Below, in pieces: positions 19,746-27,766 of a DNA stretch of 64,000 nucleotides. The number at the start of each line of letters is the position of its first letter. The first letter of the stretch is position 1. Below the pieces are notes generated by a model that worked only from the letters and a program-made list of their open reading frames with translations, ran no database searches and was not told where the DNA came from. Source of the stretch: Sulfurospirillum cavolei (GTDB taxonomy: Bacteria > Campylobacterota > Campylobacteria > Campylobacterales > Sulfurospirillaceae); assembly GCF_000813325.1 (NCBI RefSeq), contig NZ_BBQE01000006.1, one strand, 5' to 3'. The position numbers were made by a program, and so were the translations under genes.

Positions 19746-20644
19746 ACTTTCTCCGCTACTTTTTCGCCGAGGATTCCGGTCGGTCTAAAAACCAAAATAA
19801 CGATCAGCAACACAAAGGTAAAGGTCTCTGCCCACTGCGTCGAGATATAGCCGGTAATCATGGCGTTAAAGAGTCCTAATAAAAGACCGCCGAGCATCGC
19901 TCCGGGAATATTGCCGATGCCGCCCATAATCGCGGCGACAAACGCGTTGAGCCCGTACATCCAACCCATATCGAACGTAATGCCGCGGTAATACGCTCCG
20001 ATAAAAAGTCCCGCAACCGCACCGAGTGCCGAACCGATGATGAAAATAATCATAACGATGCGATTAACGTTAATCCCCATCAATTTAGCCGCATCCTGAT
20101 CGATAGCAACCGCACGAATCGCCGTTCCGATTTTGGTTTGATTGATAAAGAAGTACAGTCCGACCATTAAAACCGAGGAGAGGCTCAAAATCATCACCTG
20201 CGTAAACGTGATGACGATTCCACCTACGCTCCAAAGCGTCGAGGGGAAAAAATCGGTCGGGAAAATCTTCATATTGGGTCCCCAAATCAACATCACGGAA
20301 TTTTGGATCACTAAACCCGCACCGAGCGCCGAAACGACGGCACTCAGCCTCGGAGCCGTTCGCAAAGGCCGATACGCCAAGCGTTCGAGTAAAACGCCCA
20401 CGAACGCGACGACCAACGCGCTTAAAAGAAATACCGACACCACCGCTAAAAGCGACGTCGTTCCTTCCGAAAAGAGCGAACCGTAAACGCTCAAACCGAC
20501 AAAAGCCGAAAAGGCGACGAGGTCTCCGTGAGCGAAGTTGATGAGACGCATCACCCCGTAAACCATCGTATACCCTAAAGCGACTAAAGCGTATAAGCTT
20601 CCGATCGTTAAACCGTTGACCATTTGTTGAAGAAAAATATCCAT
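19742..20644 (-). CDS. livH: Branched-chain/amino-acid ABC transporter permease LivH
   Basis: A 300-aa permease starting MDIFLQQMVNGLTIGSLYALVALGYTMVYGVM, with the family motif INFAHGD and several membrane helices. The frame is open 27 codons further upstream, but the ATG at 20644 gives the usual LivH N-terminus. A 157-base gap separates it from the binding-protein gene; that gap holds a TTACATGTTA site at 20787 and nothing else recognised. Confidence 0.95.
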   Translation of the reverse strand: MDIFLQQMVNGLTIGSLYALVALGYTMVYGVMRLINFAHGDLVAFSAFVGLSVYGSLFSEGTTSLLAVVSVFLLSALVVAFVGVLLERLAYRPLRTAPRLSAVVSALGAGLVIQNSVMLIWGPNMKIFPTDFFPSTLWSVGGIVITFTQVMILSLSSVLMVGLYFFINQTKIGTAIRAVAIDQDAAKLMGINVNRIVMIIFIIGSALGAVAGLFIGAYYRGITFDMGWMYGLNAFVAAIMGGIGNIPGAMLGGLLLGLFNAMITGYISTQWAETFTFVLLIVILVFRPTGILGEKVAEKV

Positions 20645-20801
20645 GGACGTTACTCTATCCTTTTCACAGTATGAAACTTCGTACAAAACACGCGTTTGCA
20701 CGAAGCAAAAGTGCCGAAAATGCAAGGTTTAATCGAAAAAACCTTGCATCGGCGTGCTTGAAAAGCGTGACGCGACAAGCCTGTTTTTACATGTTACCTT
20801 T

Positions 20802-21929
20802 TTATTGGTAAACGATTTTATAGCTTTTGTCCGCTTGAACTTCATAGGTCATATAACCGCCGCCGATACGCTCACCGTCTTCTCTAAACGTCACAGGACC
20901 CGTGATGCCGTGGAAATCTTTGAGTTTATGCATCGCTTCGGCAACCACTTTGGTATCTTCGGATTTGGTTTGTTCCATCGCATGTAAAATCACGCGCAAG
21001 CCGTCCACGTTCATTAAAGACCAAATCGAAGCGGGCATCGCGTTATACTTGGCTTTATAATCGACTAAAAACGTTTTAGCGATGTCGTAAGGTAAGATGT
21101 CCGGAGTCGGCACGTTAATCATAAACGTTCCTTTCGCACTCTCTCCGGCTAGTTTCATAAAATCGGGGTTGTCGTTCGAGTCGCCGCCGACGAAATCGGC
21201 TTTAATACCGAGTTGTTGTTGTTGCGCTCGTAATAATCCGCCGTCGGTATAGTAACCGCTAAAGTAGATAACGTCCGGTTCCATCGCTTTGATTTTGGTC
21301 AGCGTGGCGGTGAAATTTTGCGTGCCGGATTTGATTTTTCCTTCATAAACGATGTTGGCGTTTTTCGCTTTTAACGCTTTAATCGTCGCATCGCCTAAGT
21401 CGGTCGAATAGCTTGAATAATCGGAGAGAACGACGATTTTTTTGTACTGTTTACCGTCGACGAAATATTTTGCCGTAAAATCGGCTTCCGCACTGTTGGG
21501 GAAGGAGTTTCTAAAAAACGTCCAATACTTATGCGCGATCAACGAGTCGCTCGTACCGTCGCTGGTTTGAAGAACGCCGGCTCTAAAATAGGTCGTTTGC
21601 GCCGCTTCGGTCGCTCCCGAAGTGTAAGAACCGATGACCGCTTTCACGCCTTCGTTGACCAATTTTTTAGCACAAATCGCCGCTTGTTGCGCCGTACCTT
21701 GATCGTCACATGTTACGACTTCGATTTTTTTACCGAGAATGCCGCCTTTGGCATTGTATTGCTCAACGATCAATTTAACGCCGTTATCGATACTTTGTCC
21801 CTCGCTGGCGTACGATCCCGTAATCGGTGCTTGAACCCCGATTTTAATGACGTCTGCGGCAACGCTCGCACCGGCTAAAATAGAACAAACCGCTAGCGAA
21901 GCGGCAATTTTTGGTAACATTTTCTTCAT
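20802..21929 (-). CDS. Periplasmic amino-acid-binding protein of the Liv-type ABC transporter
   Basis: A 375-aa family 1 extracellular binding protein (Leu/Ile/Val-binding type). A signal peptide (about residues 1-24, MKKMLPKIAASLAVCSILAG then ASVAA) precedes IKIGVQAPITGSYASEGQ, the usual first strand. It captures substrate in the periplasm for LivHMGF. The family also covers proline and other amino-acid binders, so with putA nearby proline is a reasonable but unproven substrate. A strong AAGGAGAAGG ribosome-binding site precedes the ATG. Confidence 0.9.
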   Translation of the reverse strand: MKKMLPKIAASLAVCSILAGASVAADVIKIGVQAPITGSYASEGQSIDNGVKLIVEQYNAKGGILGKKIEVVTCDDQGTAQQAAICAKKLVNEGVKAVIGSYTSGATEAAQTTYFRAGVLQTSDGTSDSLIAHKYWTFFRNSFPNSAEADFTAKYFVDGKQYKKIVVLSDYSSYSTDLGDATIKALKAKNANIVYEGKIKSGTQNFTATLTKIKAMEPDVIYFSGYYTDGGLLRAQQQQLGIKADFVGGDSNDNPDFMKLAGESAKGTFMINVPTPDILPYDIAKTFLVDYKAKYNAMPASIWSLMNVDGLRVILHAMEQTKSEDTKVVAEAMHKLKDFHGITGPVTFREDGERIGGGYMTYEVQADKSYKIVYQ

Positions 21930-21951
21930 CCCTTCTCCTTTTAAAAATTTT

Positions 21952-21997
21952 GAAACGACTTTTAAAAGCTTACATGTAAGCGTTCAAAACTCGTTTC
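21952..21997 (-). terminator. Long imperfect hairpin centred on CTTACATGTAAG
   Basis: GAAACGA/TCGTTTC, TTTT/AAAA and the palindrome GCTTACATGTAAGC nest into one long hairpin with three single-base mismatches. It starts at the stop codon of the 218-aa gene and ends near the ribosome-binding site of the binding-protein gene. It may attenuate transcription from the RHH-led unit into the liv genes; no separate promoter was seen in the 67-base gap. Confidence 0.5.
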
Positions 21998-22653
21998 TAC
22001 TTCGGAAAAATAACGTAACATCCCGCCGCCCACTCTCCGAGTTCTTCCACTTGCGTAATCGGCGTGGCGTAAAAATTTGACGAAAGCGAAGGAAAACGGT
22101 TGACGACCTCATCGAAACTGTGCACGATTTCGGGGATACGCTTGGCAAGTTTTTTACGCGCTTGCGTCGAAATATCCGCATAAAACGCAAAAATACCGTA
22201 ATCAAGCAGCGATTCGTTTTTACTTTTACGCTGAAGCATCTTGCACAAACGCTCGATTTCGAAAGTATACTCGGCTTTTGCGTTGCACACGCCGTTTTTA
22301 AGCGTCATAATCACGCGTGAAATCGAATCGTTGTGGTTGTGGTGAACGAAACGCTCATCGAGCGTAATGCTAAACGCCCCTTGGGAAAGCGCGTTTTTTT
22401 CCATAAACGTTTTAAACGCTTTACGATTGGGAAGCGAACAGCGTAAAATATCCGAAACGCTCGCATCGATAAAGACTTCGGGGGCGTTTTCGATTAAGCC
22501 GAGTGCTTGTGCGACGTGAATACAGAGGATTTTTTGAGGACCGCTGGAGAGGCTCAAACGGTTATTCGTCCAAAATAAAAAATTTTTCTCCGCTTGCGTA
22601 ATCCCCTCTAAGACGGCTTGAACGACGCGCTCTTGGCTTGGAAAGTTACTCAT
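21997..22653 (-). CDS. Uncharacterised protein paired with an RHH-like protein
   Basis: A 218-aa soluble protein starting MSNFPSQERVVQAVLEGITQAEKN. I do not recognise the family. No signal peptide or membrane helix is seen; there is a basic segment (LCKMLQRKSKNE) and a C-terminal EELGEWAAGCYVIFPK. It overlaps the preceding RHH-like gene by 8 bases, so the two are translated together, and the liv binding-protein gene follows 67 bases later on the same strand. A toxin-antitoxin pair or a regulator plus effector are both possible. Confidence 0.75.
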   Translation of the reverse strand: MSNFPSQERVVQAVLEGITQAEKNFLFWTNNRLSLSSGPQKILCIHVAQALGLIENAPEVFIDASVSDILRCSLPNRKAFKTFMEKNALSQGAFSITLDERFVHHNHNDSISRVIMTLKNGVCNAKAEYTFEIERLCKMLQRKSKNESLLDYGIFAFYADISTQARKKLAKRIPEIVHSFDEVVNRFPSLSSNFYATPITQVEELGEWAAGCYVIFPK

Positions 22654-22870
22654 AATAATTCTCCTCGACCTCTTGCACGATGCCGCTTTCGGTTAGAATA
22701 TCTTCGATCAGGCGATTTTTGGAGATGTTGAGCGTATTGGCAAGTTTTCCCAAAGCATTGTCCAAATTGGCATCGATCTTAATCGTCAGTTGCGCAATTT
22801 CGCGTTTTTTGGTTTGATGCTTTTCGATCACGCTTTGAATGACGTCTCGTCCGAGCTTCTGTTTTGCCAC
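22646..22870 (-). CDS. Small ribbon-helix-helix-like DNA-binding protein (putative)
   Basis: A 74-aa protein with a basic N-terminus, then a strand-like IAQLTIKIDANLDNALGKLANTL and NISKNRLIEDILTESG, which fits an RHH/CopG fold (strand, helix, helix). It overlaps the 218-aa gene by 8 bases. Upstream at 22891-22912 lies a candidate operator that recurs before putA. I infer an autoregulator that may also control putA and liv; an antitoxin role is the main alternative. The start chosen is the ATG at 22870 with an upstream AAAGGACG ribosome-binding site. Confidence 0.6.
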   Translation of the reverse strand: MAKQKLGRDVIQSVIEKHQTKKREIAQLTIKIDANLDNALGKLANTLNISKNRLIEDILTESGIVQEVEENYYE

Positions 22871-22890
22871 GTGCGTCCTTTAGTAAAATT

Positions 22891-22914
22891 TTGGAATACT
22901 AAAAGTAGTACCTT
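22891..22914. promoter_or_regulatory. Candidate operator upstream of the RHH-like gene
   Basis: The minus strand reads GTACTACTTTTAGTATTCC, with a TACT...AGTA inverted element, 22-43 bases before the RHH gene start. TAGTAT inside it could be the -10 box, so binding would repress. Both blocks recur in the putA promoter region (17217-17249). The rest of the 22871-23143 gap holds only a weaker GGAATATT echo at 22936. Confidence 0.45.
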
Positions 22915-23143
22915 TCAACCGACACGAAAATCTTAATATATTTTTGGAATATTGCGTCAATTTCGGATGATGAAATTTTATACATTACGTATGATTTGGT
23001 TGAATTTTAACGTCCAAAACGGCTATTTTAAGGCTATATTTAGAATAAACGAACCGACGAACGGTTTTTTTAAAGAGTTACCAAAGGTATCATTATGGCT
23101 TGAAAGATTATAATACGCTTATCTTTTTTGAGAAAGGACGTAC

Positions 23144-23896
23144 ATGTCAAAAGTCGTTTTAATTACGGGAGCAACTTCGGGATTCGGCGAAGCAACCGCC
23201 GAAAAATTTGCCGTTTCGGGCTATAAAGTGATTATTACGGGGCGCAGGCGTGAACGGTTAGATGCTTTCAAAGCCAAATTTCCCACATGCGACATTTTAC
23301 CGATTTGCTTTGACGTCCGCGATAAAAAAGCGGTTTTCGACGCCATCGCTTCCTTGCCTGAAGCATATAAAAATATCGATATTCTCGTCAATAATGCCGG
23401 ACTTGCCTTAGGACTCGGGCACGCGAACGAAGTCGATATCGAAGATTGGGAGACGATGGTCGATACGAATATCAAAGGGTTACTTTACGTGACACGTGCC
23501 GTTTTGCCGATTATGGTCGAGCGCAAAAGCGGTTACATCTTCAATCTCGGCTCCATCGCCGGAAACTGGCCGTATGAAGGCGGAAACGTTTACGGAGCGA
23601 CCAAAGCGTTCGTGAAACAATTTTCACTCAACTTACGAACCGATCTTCGCGGCACCAACGTGCGCGTTACCAATATCGAGCCGGGATTTTCCGAAACGGA
23701 ATTTTCCGACGTGCGTTTCAAGGGCGACACAACCAAAGCCAAAAAAGTCTATGAAGGCACGAAAGCACTCGATAAGGAAGACATCGCCGATACGATCTTT
23801 ACCTTGGCGCACTTGCCGCCGCACGTCAATGTCAACCGCATCGAAATTATGCCGACGATGCAAAGTTGCGGCGGACTTTTCGTCGAACGACGCTAA
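23144..23896 (+). CDS. SDR family NAD(P)-dependent oxidoreductase (YdfG-like)
   Basis: A 250-aa classical short-chain dehydrogenase. It has the cofactor motif TGATSGFG (residues 8-15), NNAGLALG, and the catalytic Ser...YGATK (Tyr/Lys). An Arg-rich segment after the second strand (TGRRRERL) favours NADP(H). It resembles YdfG-type 3-hydroxy acid dehydrogenases; the exact substrate is unknown. The ATG lies inside a GTACATGTC copy of the window-wide motif. A TATAAT at 23109-23114 is a likely -10. Confidence 0.9.
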   Translation: MSKVVLITGATSGFGEATAEKFAVSGYKVIITGRRRERLDAFKAKFPTCDILPICFDVRDKKAVFDAIASLPEAYKNIDILVNNAGLALGLGHANEVDIEDWETMVDTNIKGLLYVTRAVLPIMVERKSGYIFNLGSIAGNWPYEGGNVYGATKAFVKQFSLNLRTDLRGTNVRVTNIEPGFSETEFSDVRFKGDTTKAKKVYEGTKALDKEDIADTIFTLAHLPPHVNVNRIEIMPTMQSCGGLFVERR

Positions 23897-23906
23897 TGGA
23901 TATCTT

Positions 23907-23935
23907 GACATGTAAGCCTCAAAACCTTACATGTC
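23907..23935 (+). terminator. Inverted pair of ACATGTAAG motifs after the SDR gene
   Basis: GACATGTAAG and CTTACATGTC form a perfect 10-bp stem with a nine-base loop, starting 11 bases after the stop codon, followed by a T-rich ATTCTTTG. It resembles the paired uptake sequences that act as terminators in Neisseria and Haemophilus. Confidence 0.65.
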
Positions 23936-23951
23936 ATTCTTTGAGGAACCC

Positions 23952-24176
23952 ATGAATCAACACCCGAACAACCCTTTACACGGCATCACCCTAGAAGCGA
24001 TGCTTAAAGAGCTCCAATCGCACTACGGCTGGGAAAAACTGGATGAGATGATGCGCGTCAACTGTTTTCACGACAATCCAAGCATTGCTTCAAGCCTTAA
24101 ATTTTTCCGTAAAACGCCGTGGGCAAGAGCTAAACTTGAAAAGCTCTACCTCGATTTTCGCAAAACTTCCCGGTAA
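23952..24176 (+). CDS. VF530 family (DUF2132) small protein
   Basis: A 74-aa protein, MNQHPNNPLHGITLEAMLKEL then LQSHYGWEKL, with NCFHDNPSIASSLKFFRKTPWAR, the VF530/DUF2132 signature. The family fold suggests nucleic-acid binding, but its role is unknown. The ATG at 23952 has a GAGG ribosome-binding site and matches the family start better than the in-frame ATG at 23931. It is followed 4 bases later by the transporter gene, so they are probably co-transcribed. Confidence 0.85.
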   Translation: MNQHPNNPLHGITLEAMLKELQSHYGWEKLDEMMRVNCFHDNPSIASSLKFFRKTPWARAKLEKLYLDFRKTSR

Positions 24177-24180
24177 CACG

Positions 24181-25050
24181 ATGTCGTATACGAAAGCATT
24201 TTGGATTACCTCTTTGGGTATGTTTTTGATGAGCTTTGAATCGCCGCTGATCAAAATGACGCACGTGAGCGCGCAAAATTTCACGTTTTATTTTGGGCTT
24301 TGTATGTTCCTAAGCCTCAATACCGTTTTACTTTTTCAGTACAAAACGGCGATTTTTGCTCTGTATCGCCGACATGTCGTTTCGATTTTGGCGTGCGCGT
24401 TTTGCATCGCGCTCAGCAATTTTTTGTTTATCCTCGCCATCAAACATACCAGCGTCGCAAGTGCGGTTTTTATTTTGAGTACCGGTCCGTTGATCAGTGC
24501 GCTCTTTTCGTTTCTCTTGTTTCGCACTAAAACGCCGCTTCGTACGTTTGTTGCAATCTTTTTTGTCTTTGTCGGTCTGTTTATTATTCTGTTTAACGAC
24601 TTGGGATTAGGCAATATAGAGGGAAATCTTTACGCTTTTGGATGCGTTTTTGCGTTTATTTCGATGCTGTTTATTTTGGAGAGAGATAAAGAAGTCAACC
24701 GCTTGGCGTGTTTTGGGACAGGCACGCTCATGGCATCGTTTTTAGCACTCTTAAGCGCGCCTATCGTTCTGCCCGATACCTATTCGTTGAGCATTATCGT
24801 CTTTATGGGAGGCGTGCTAACACCTTTATCCCGCGCGTTTATCGGCACGGGAACGAAAGTGCTTTCGTCCGTGGAAGTAGCACTTTTAACGATTATCGAG
24901 CCGGTATTAGCCCCCGTTTGGGTGTGGTGTTTCATCGACGAAAAACCGCATCCCAATACGTTGATCGGAGGCGTGATTATTTTAATCACGCTCGTGCTTC
25001 ACTCGCTCAAAGCGCATCAAGACGCTACGCGTCGTTTGCGTTCGAATTAG
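24181..25050 (+). CDS. EamA/DMT superfamily permease
   Basis: A 289-aa inner-membrane protein with about ten hydrophobic helices and two EamA repeats, starting MSYTKAFWITSLGMFLMSFE. The second repeat has the typical LLTIIEPVLAPVWVW. Family members export amino acids or other metabolites; the substrate here is unknown. The long upstream open frame overlaps the VF530 gene and is not used. The 3' end overlaps the convergent NTF2-like gene by 26 bases. Confidence 0.85.
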   Translation: MSYTKAFWITSLGMFLMSFESPLIKMTHVSAQNFTFYFGLCMFLSLNTVLLFQYKTAIFALYRRHVVSILACAFCIALSNFLFILAIKHTSVASAVFILSTGPLISALFSFLLFRTKTPLRTFVAIFFVFVGLFIILFNDLGLGNIEGNLYAFGCVFAFISMLFILERDKEVNRLACFGTGTLMASFLALLSAPIVLPDTYSLSIIVFMGGVLTPLSRAFIGTGTKVLSSVEVALLTIIEPVLAPVWVWCFIDEKPHPNTLIGGVIILITLVLHSLKAHQDATRRLRSN

Positions 25051-25453
25051 CAATGTTAATTTGTCCGTAAAGTGCGTTTAAGTCGCCCAAAACCCAGGCA
25101 TCGACGATCTTTTCGTTTTCAAATTTAAAAAAGCACGCGCCCGAATAACGAATACGATTGCCCGTGGGTTCAAACCCGAAAAGTTTACCCGAGTGCGTTC
25201 CCGTATACACGAGCCTCACCGCGGCTTTATCGCCCTCAACGACGATGTCTTCGATGACATGGTACAAATTGGGAAATGCGCTAAAAAGCATTTTCGCATA
25301 ATCGCAAAAACCGTTGATGCTATCCACACGCATCCCTAAAGAACCTCTAAAATTAAACGAAGGGTCGAAAAAGCGGTGCGCTTGATCGAGTTTTTTCTCG
25401 TTCCAGAGCACGTCGTAATACTCTTCAACCAACTGTCGTATCTGCTTTGCCAT
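25025..25453 (-). CDS. NTF2/SnoaL-like domain protein
   Basis: A 142-aa protein of the SnoaL-like ester-cyclase group: VEEYYDVLWNEKKLDQAHRFFDPSF, then GFCDYAKMLFSAFPNLYHVIEDI and VRLVYTGTHSG. These small cone-shaped domains bind or convert hydrophobic ligands; no catalytic role can be assigned. Its ATG follows the TAG of the upstream gene with no gap, so the two are translationally coupled. Confidence 0.8.
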   Translation of the reverse strand: MAKQIRQLVEEYYDVLWNEKKLDQAHRFFDPSFNFRGSLGMRVDSINGFCDYAKMLFSAFPNLYHVIEDIVVEGDKAAVRLVYTGTHSGKLFGFEPTGNRIRYSGACFFKFENEKIVDAWVLGDLNALYGQINIANSNANDA

Positions 25454-25702
25454 CTATTTTTTGTCCTTTTCAAGCCCTTGTTTCGCAGGTGCTTTATGGG
25501 AAGCGGCAGAATTTTGGTCATACCAACTTTCGCTTGCATCGTACTCAAATTCGAAGACTTTATCCAAGCCTCGCTTTTCAAGTTCTTGGTCTATATTTTG
25601 CGGGGTAATCCCCTTTTTCTTGCATGCATCAAGAATCGCCTCAATATCTTCTTCGGGAATTCCGCTGTAACGCATTTCTAAAACTGCTTCGTTAGCCGTC
25701 AT
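25454..25702 (-). CDS. Hypothetical 82-aa protein
   Basis: A short acidic/polar protein (MTANEAVLEMRYSGIPEEDIE...), predicted helical at the N-terminus with a Lys-rich tail. It directly abuts the NTF2-like gene (TAG followed by ATG). No family recognised. The good coupling and lack of a competing frame support it as real. Confidence 0.65.
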   Translation of the reverse strand: MTANEAVLEMRYSGIPEEDIEAILDACKKKGITPQNIDQELEKRGLDKVFEFEYDASESWYDQNSAASHKAPAKQGLEKDKK

Positions 25703-25792
25703 ACTCTATTCTCGTCAAACATTGAACTTATCGCTTAAGTTTCCAATTTGGTCTGAAAGCTCAAACACCGCCGTGTCATACAGGTACGAAAT

Positions 25793-25798
25793 TATAAT
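25793..25798 (+). promoter_or_regulatory. -10 promoter element for the deacetylase gene
   Basis: A perfect TATAAT, 48 bases before the start codon, followed by T-rich sequence and a GAAAGGA ribosome-binding site. Campylobacterota sigma-70 promoters rely on a strong -10 with a weak -35, as here. Confidence 0.5.
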
Positions 25799-25845
25799 CA
25801 TTTTTTTTCAAAAAATAGCTAAAATTCTTTTGAAAGGATTCGAAC

Positions 25846-26739
25846 ATGCTCAAAACGATTTTTCTTGTACTGTGCGCGGGACTTCATCTCTTCGCGCTGG
25901 AGAACTACACGCTTGATGCGCGGCAATTTTGGAAAGACAAAACCCTTTTTTTGGTTATTCGTCGTTTCGAGCAAAACGATCGCATACGTTACCTCACACT
26001 CAATACCCAAACCCTACAAACACGGCTTACGAGCTTGGACGAAAGTATGCTAGAGCCGATTGCGCCTCACGCTTTAGCCCAAACGCCTTTTGCTAAAACC
26101 CTGAACGCCGCTACGGCACTTTGGCAAAAAGGCGGTATCGATCATGCGTCGAGGAGACTCGATGCGACGCTGTTTTTAACGATGGATCTATGCCCTTCGT
26201 CCAAAAAAGGCTACGAAAGCGAGTTTCTTCGTACGCTAACGCGGCAAAACGGCAAAACGCCGATCGCCGTAGCGATCAGCTCGGCGTGGTTGGAGCATCA
26301 CGAAGCGGAGTTTGAGGCACTGCGAAACGACCCCGATCTTAGCATCACGTGGGTCAATCACACGCATACGCATTTTTACGATCGAGCTTTACCGGATCGA
26401 AAAAATTTTATGTTGCATCAAGGTATAGACGTTCAAGCCGAGATTTTAAACGTCGAACAACGCTTGATCGAAAAAGGCGTAACGCCTTCGATTTTTTTCC
26501 GTTTTCCCGGTCTCATTGCCGATGAAGGCTTGATGAGGGCATTGCGTGAGCGCTACTTTTTGATTCCGCTCTCCGCCGATGCGTGGATCGCAAAAAACCA
26601 ACGTCCCGAAAACGGAAGTTTGATCTTGATTCACGGCAATAAAAACGAACCTTTGGGAATCGACATGTTAGAACACATGCTTCCCGATCTGCTGAAACGT
26701 TATCGCTTCCAAGCGATCGAAGAAGCATTTGTGCCTTAA
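25846..26739 (+). CDS. Exported polysaccharide deacetylase family protein
   Basis: A 297-aa protein with a signal peptide (MLKTIFLVLCAGLHLFA). It contains a NodB-like core: FLTMDLCPS (first Asp), WVNHTHTHFY (metal-binding His pair) and FFRFPG (substrate-groove Arg/Pro). NodB enzymes remove N-acetyl groups from peptidoglycan or other glycans; the target here is unknown. The N-terminal ~100 residues before the core are unassigned. It stands alone, convergent with the D-glutamate cyclase N-domain gene. Confidence 0.8.
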   Translation: MLKTIFLVLCAGLHLFALENYTLDARQFWKDKTLFLVIRRFEQNDRIRYLTLNTQTLQTRLTSLDESMLEPIAPHALAQTPFAKTLNAATALWQKGGIDHASRRLDATLFLTMDLCPSSKKGYESEFLRTLTRQNGKTPIAVAISSAWLEHHEAEFEALRNDPDLSITWVNHTHTHFYDRALPDRKNFMLHQGIDVQAEILNVEQRLIEKGVTPSIFFRFPGLIADEGLMRALRERYFLIPLSADAWIAKNQRPENGSLILIHGNKNEPLGIDMLEHMLPDLLKRYRFQAIEEAFVP

Positions 26740-27507
26740 TTATTCGTAGTATTCGCTGTCTTTGCGGTCGGTCACGAACATATGACCCGGCGCGTGCGTA
26801 ATCGCAAACGGCAGCTTCATCTTCGTGATGACGTTTTGGGGCGTCACACCGCAAGGCCAAAAAAGCGGGACTTCGCCCTCTTTAATCTCGATAGGATCGC
26901 CGTAATCGGGATGGGTAATATCGCCGATGCCGATACTCTCCGGTGTTCCCGAGTGAATGGGCGCACCGTGCATTTGCGGAAAATGCCCCGTCACTTCATA
27001 GGCGTCGGCGACCTTTTCACGCTTGATCGGGCGCATGCTCACGACCATTTCTCCCTCAAACCCGTCAACCGGCGTCAGCCGAACGTTGGTGTTGTACATA
27101 GCTACGTTTTTTTGCATATCGACGTGACGAAGCGGCATACCGTTTTCGATGAGCGCCGTCTCGAACGAAAAGCTGCATCCGATCAGGAAAAAAACCAAAT
27201 CGGGCGTATAATAAGGCGTAATGTCCTTCACCGTTTCGACCAAAACGCCCTCACGTAAAATATTGTACTTGGGAATCTCGGTTAAAAGATCGGCACGGTC
27301 GGCTAAAATCTTGGTATGATGCCCTTCTTTGACGATCTCCAAAACTGGAATCGCTTTTGAGTTTGCCTTGGCAAACGCTTCAAAGCCTTCGGCGTACTGC
27401 CTCGGTAACGCCACCATATTCATCTGAATGTATCCCGGACATTCGCCCGCCGTAGGTCTTGAAAATTCGCCTTTTGCGATTTTGGCACGTAATTCTTTAG
27501 GAGTCAT
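26740..27507 (-). CDS. D-glutamate cyclase N-terminal-type protein (DUF1445)
   Basis: A 255-aa protein of the former DUF1445 putative hydro-lyase family: RPTAGECPGYIQMNMVALP near the start, FLIGCSFSFETALIE, and PLFWPCGVTPQN and HAPGHMFVTD towards the end. In animal mitochondria this domain is fused to a DUF4392 domain in D-glutamate cyclase, which converts D-glutamate to 5-oxo-D-proline. Here the DUF4392 partner is the next gene, transcribed divergently. The ATG at 27507 is chosen over an upstream in-frame ATG for its GGAAAGCG spacing and family fit. Confidence 0.85.
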   Translation of the reverse strand: MTPKELRAKIAKGEFSRPTAGECPGYIQMNMVALPRQYAEGFEAFAKANSKAIPVLEIVKEGHHTKILADRADLLTEIPKYNILREGVLVETVKDITPYYTPDLVFFLIGCSFSFETALIENGMPLRHVDMQKNVAMYNTNVRLTPVDGFEGEMVVSMRPIKREKVADAYEVTGHFPQMHGAPIHSGTPESIGIGDITHPDYGDPIEIKEGEVPLFWPCGVTPQNVITKMKLPFAITHAPGHMFVTDRKDSEYYE

Positions 27508-27599
27508 CGCTTTCCTTCTTTTCGACAAATTTGCCCTCAAACGCGCAATGCGTCAAAGGCTTTGCATCAAACTTCTCGTCAAACTCGTTTTTCACGAAG

Positions 27600-27677
27600 A
27601 AAAAGCACTTAAGGTGCATGGGCATCGCGCCAAGGACGACTCGGTGTTAACGGAGGCTTTGACGTTTTGCCCTAAAG
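27600..27677. repeat. Diverged single copy of the 92-bp repeat
   Basis: This segment shares AAGGTGC, GGGCA, GCC and an invariant GTGTTAACG, at identical spacing, with the three tandem repeats at 42591-42862; a 33-base stretch aligns without gaps. It lies in the divergent promoter region of the two D-glutamate cyclase genes. The minus strand also carries a 42-codon open frame (27497-27625) overlapping the DUF1445 start; whether it is translated is unclear. Confidence 0.55.
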
Positions 27678-27766
27678 TTCTGCAAGAACGCTATTGATTA
27701 ATCGCATTGTACCCAATTTTTAGGTACAATTTTTCACGACAAGATTTTGAAAATAAAAAGGTTTTT

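Noticed and set aside
27428..27697. Plus-strand 89-codon open frame across the DUF1445 start and the spacer
   Set aside because: It is antisense to the start of a real gene and lacks a ribosome-binding site; its 3' half is the dispersed repeat, treated separately.
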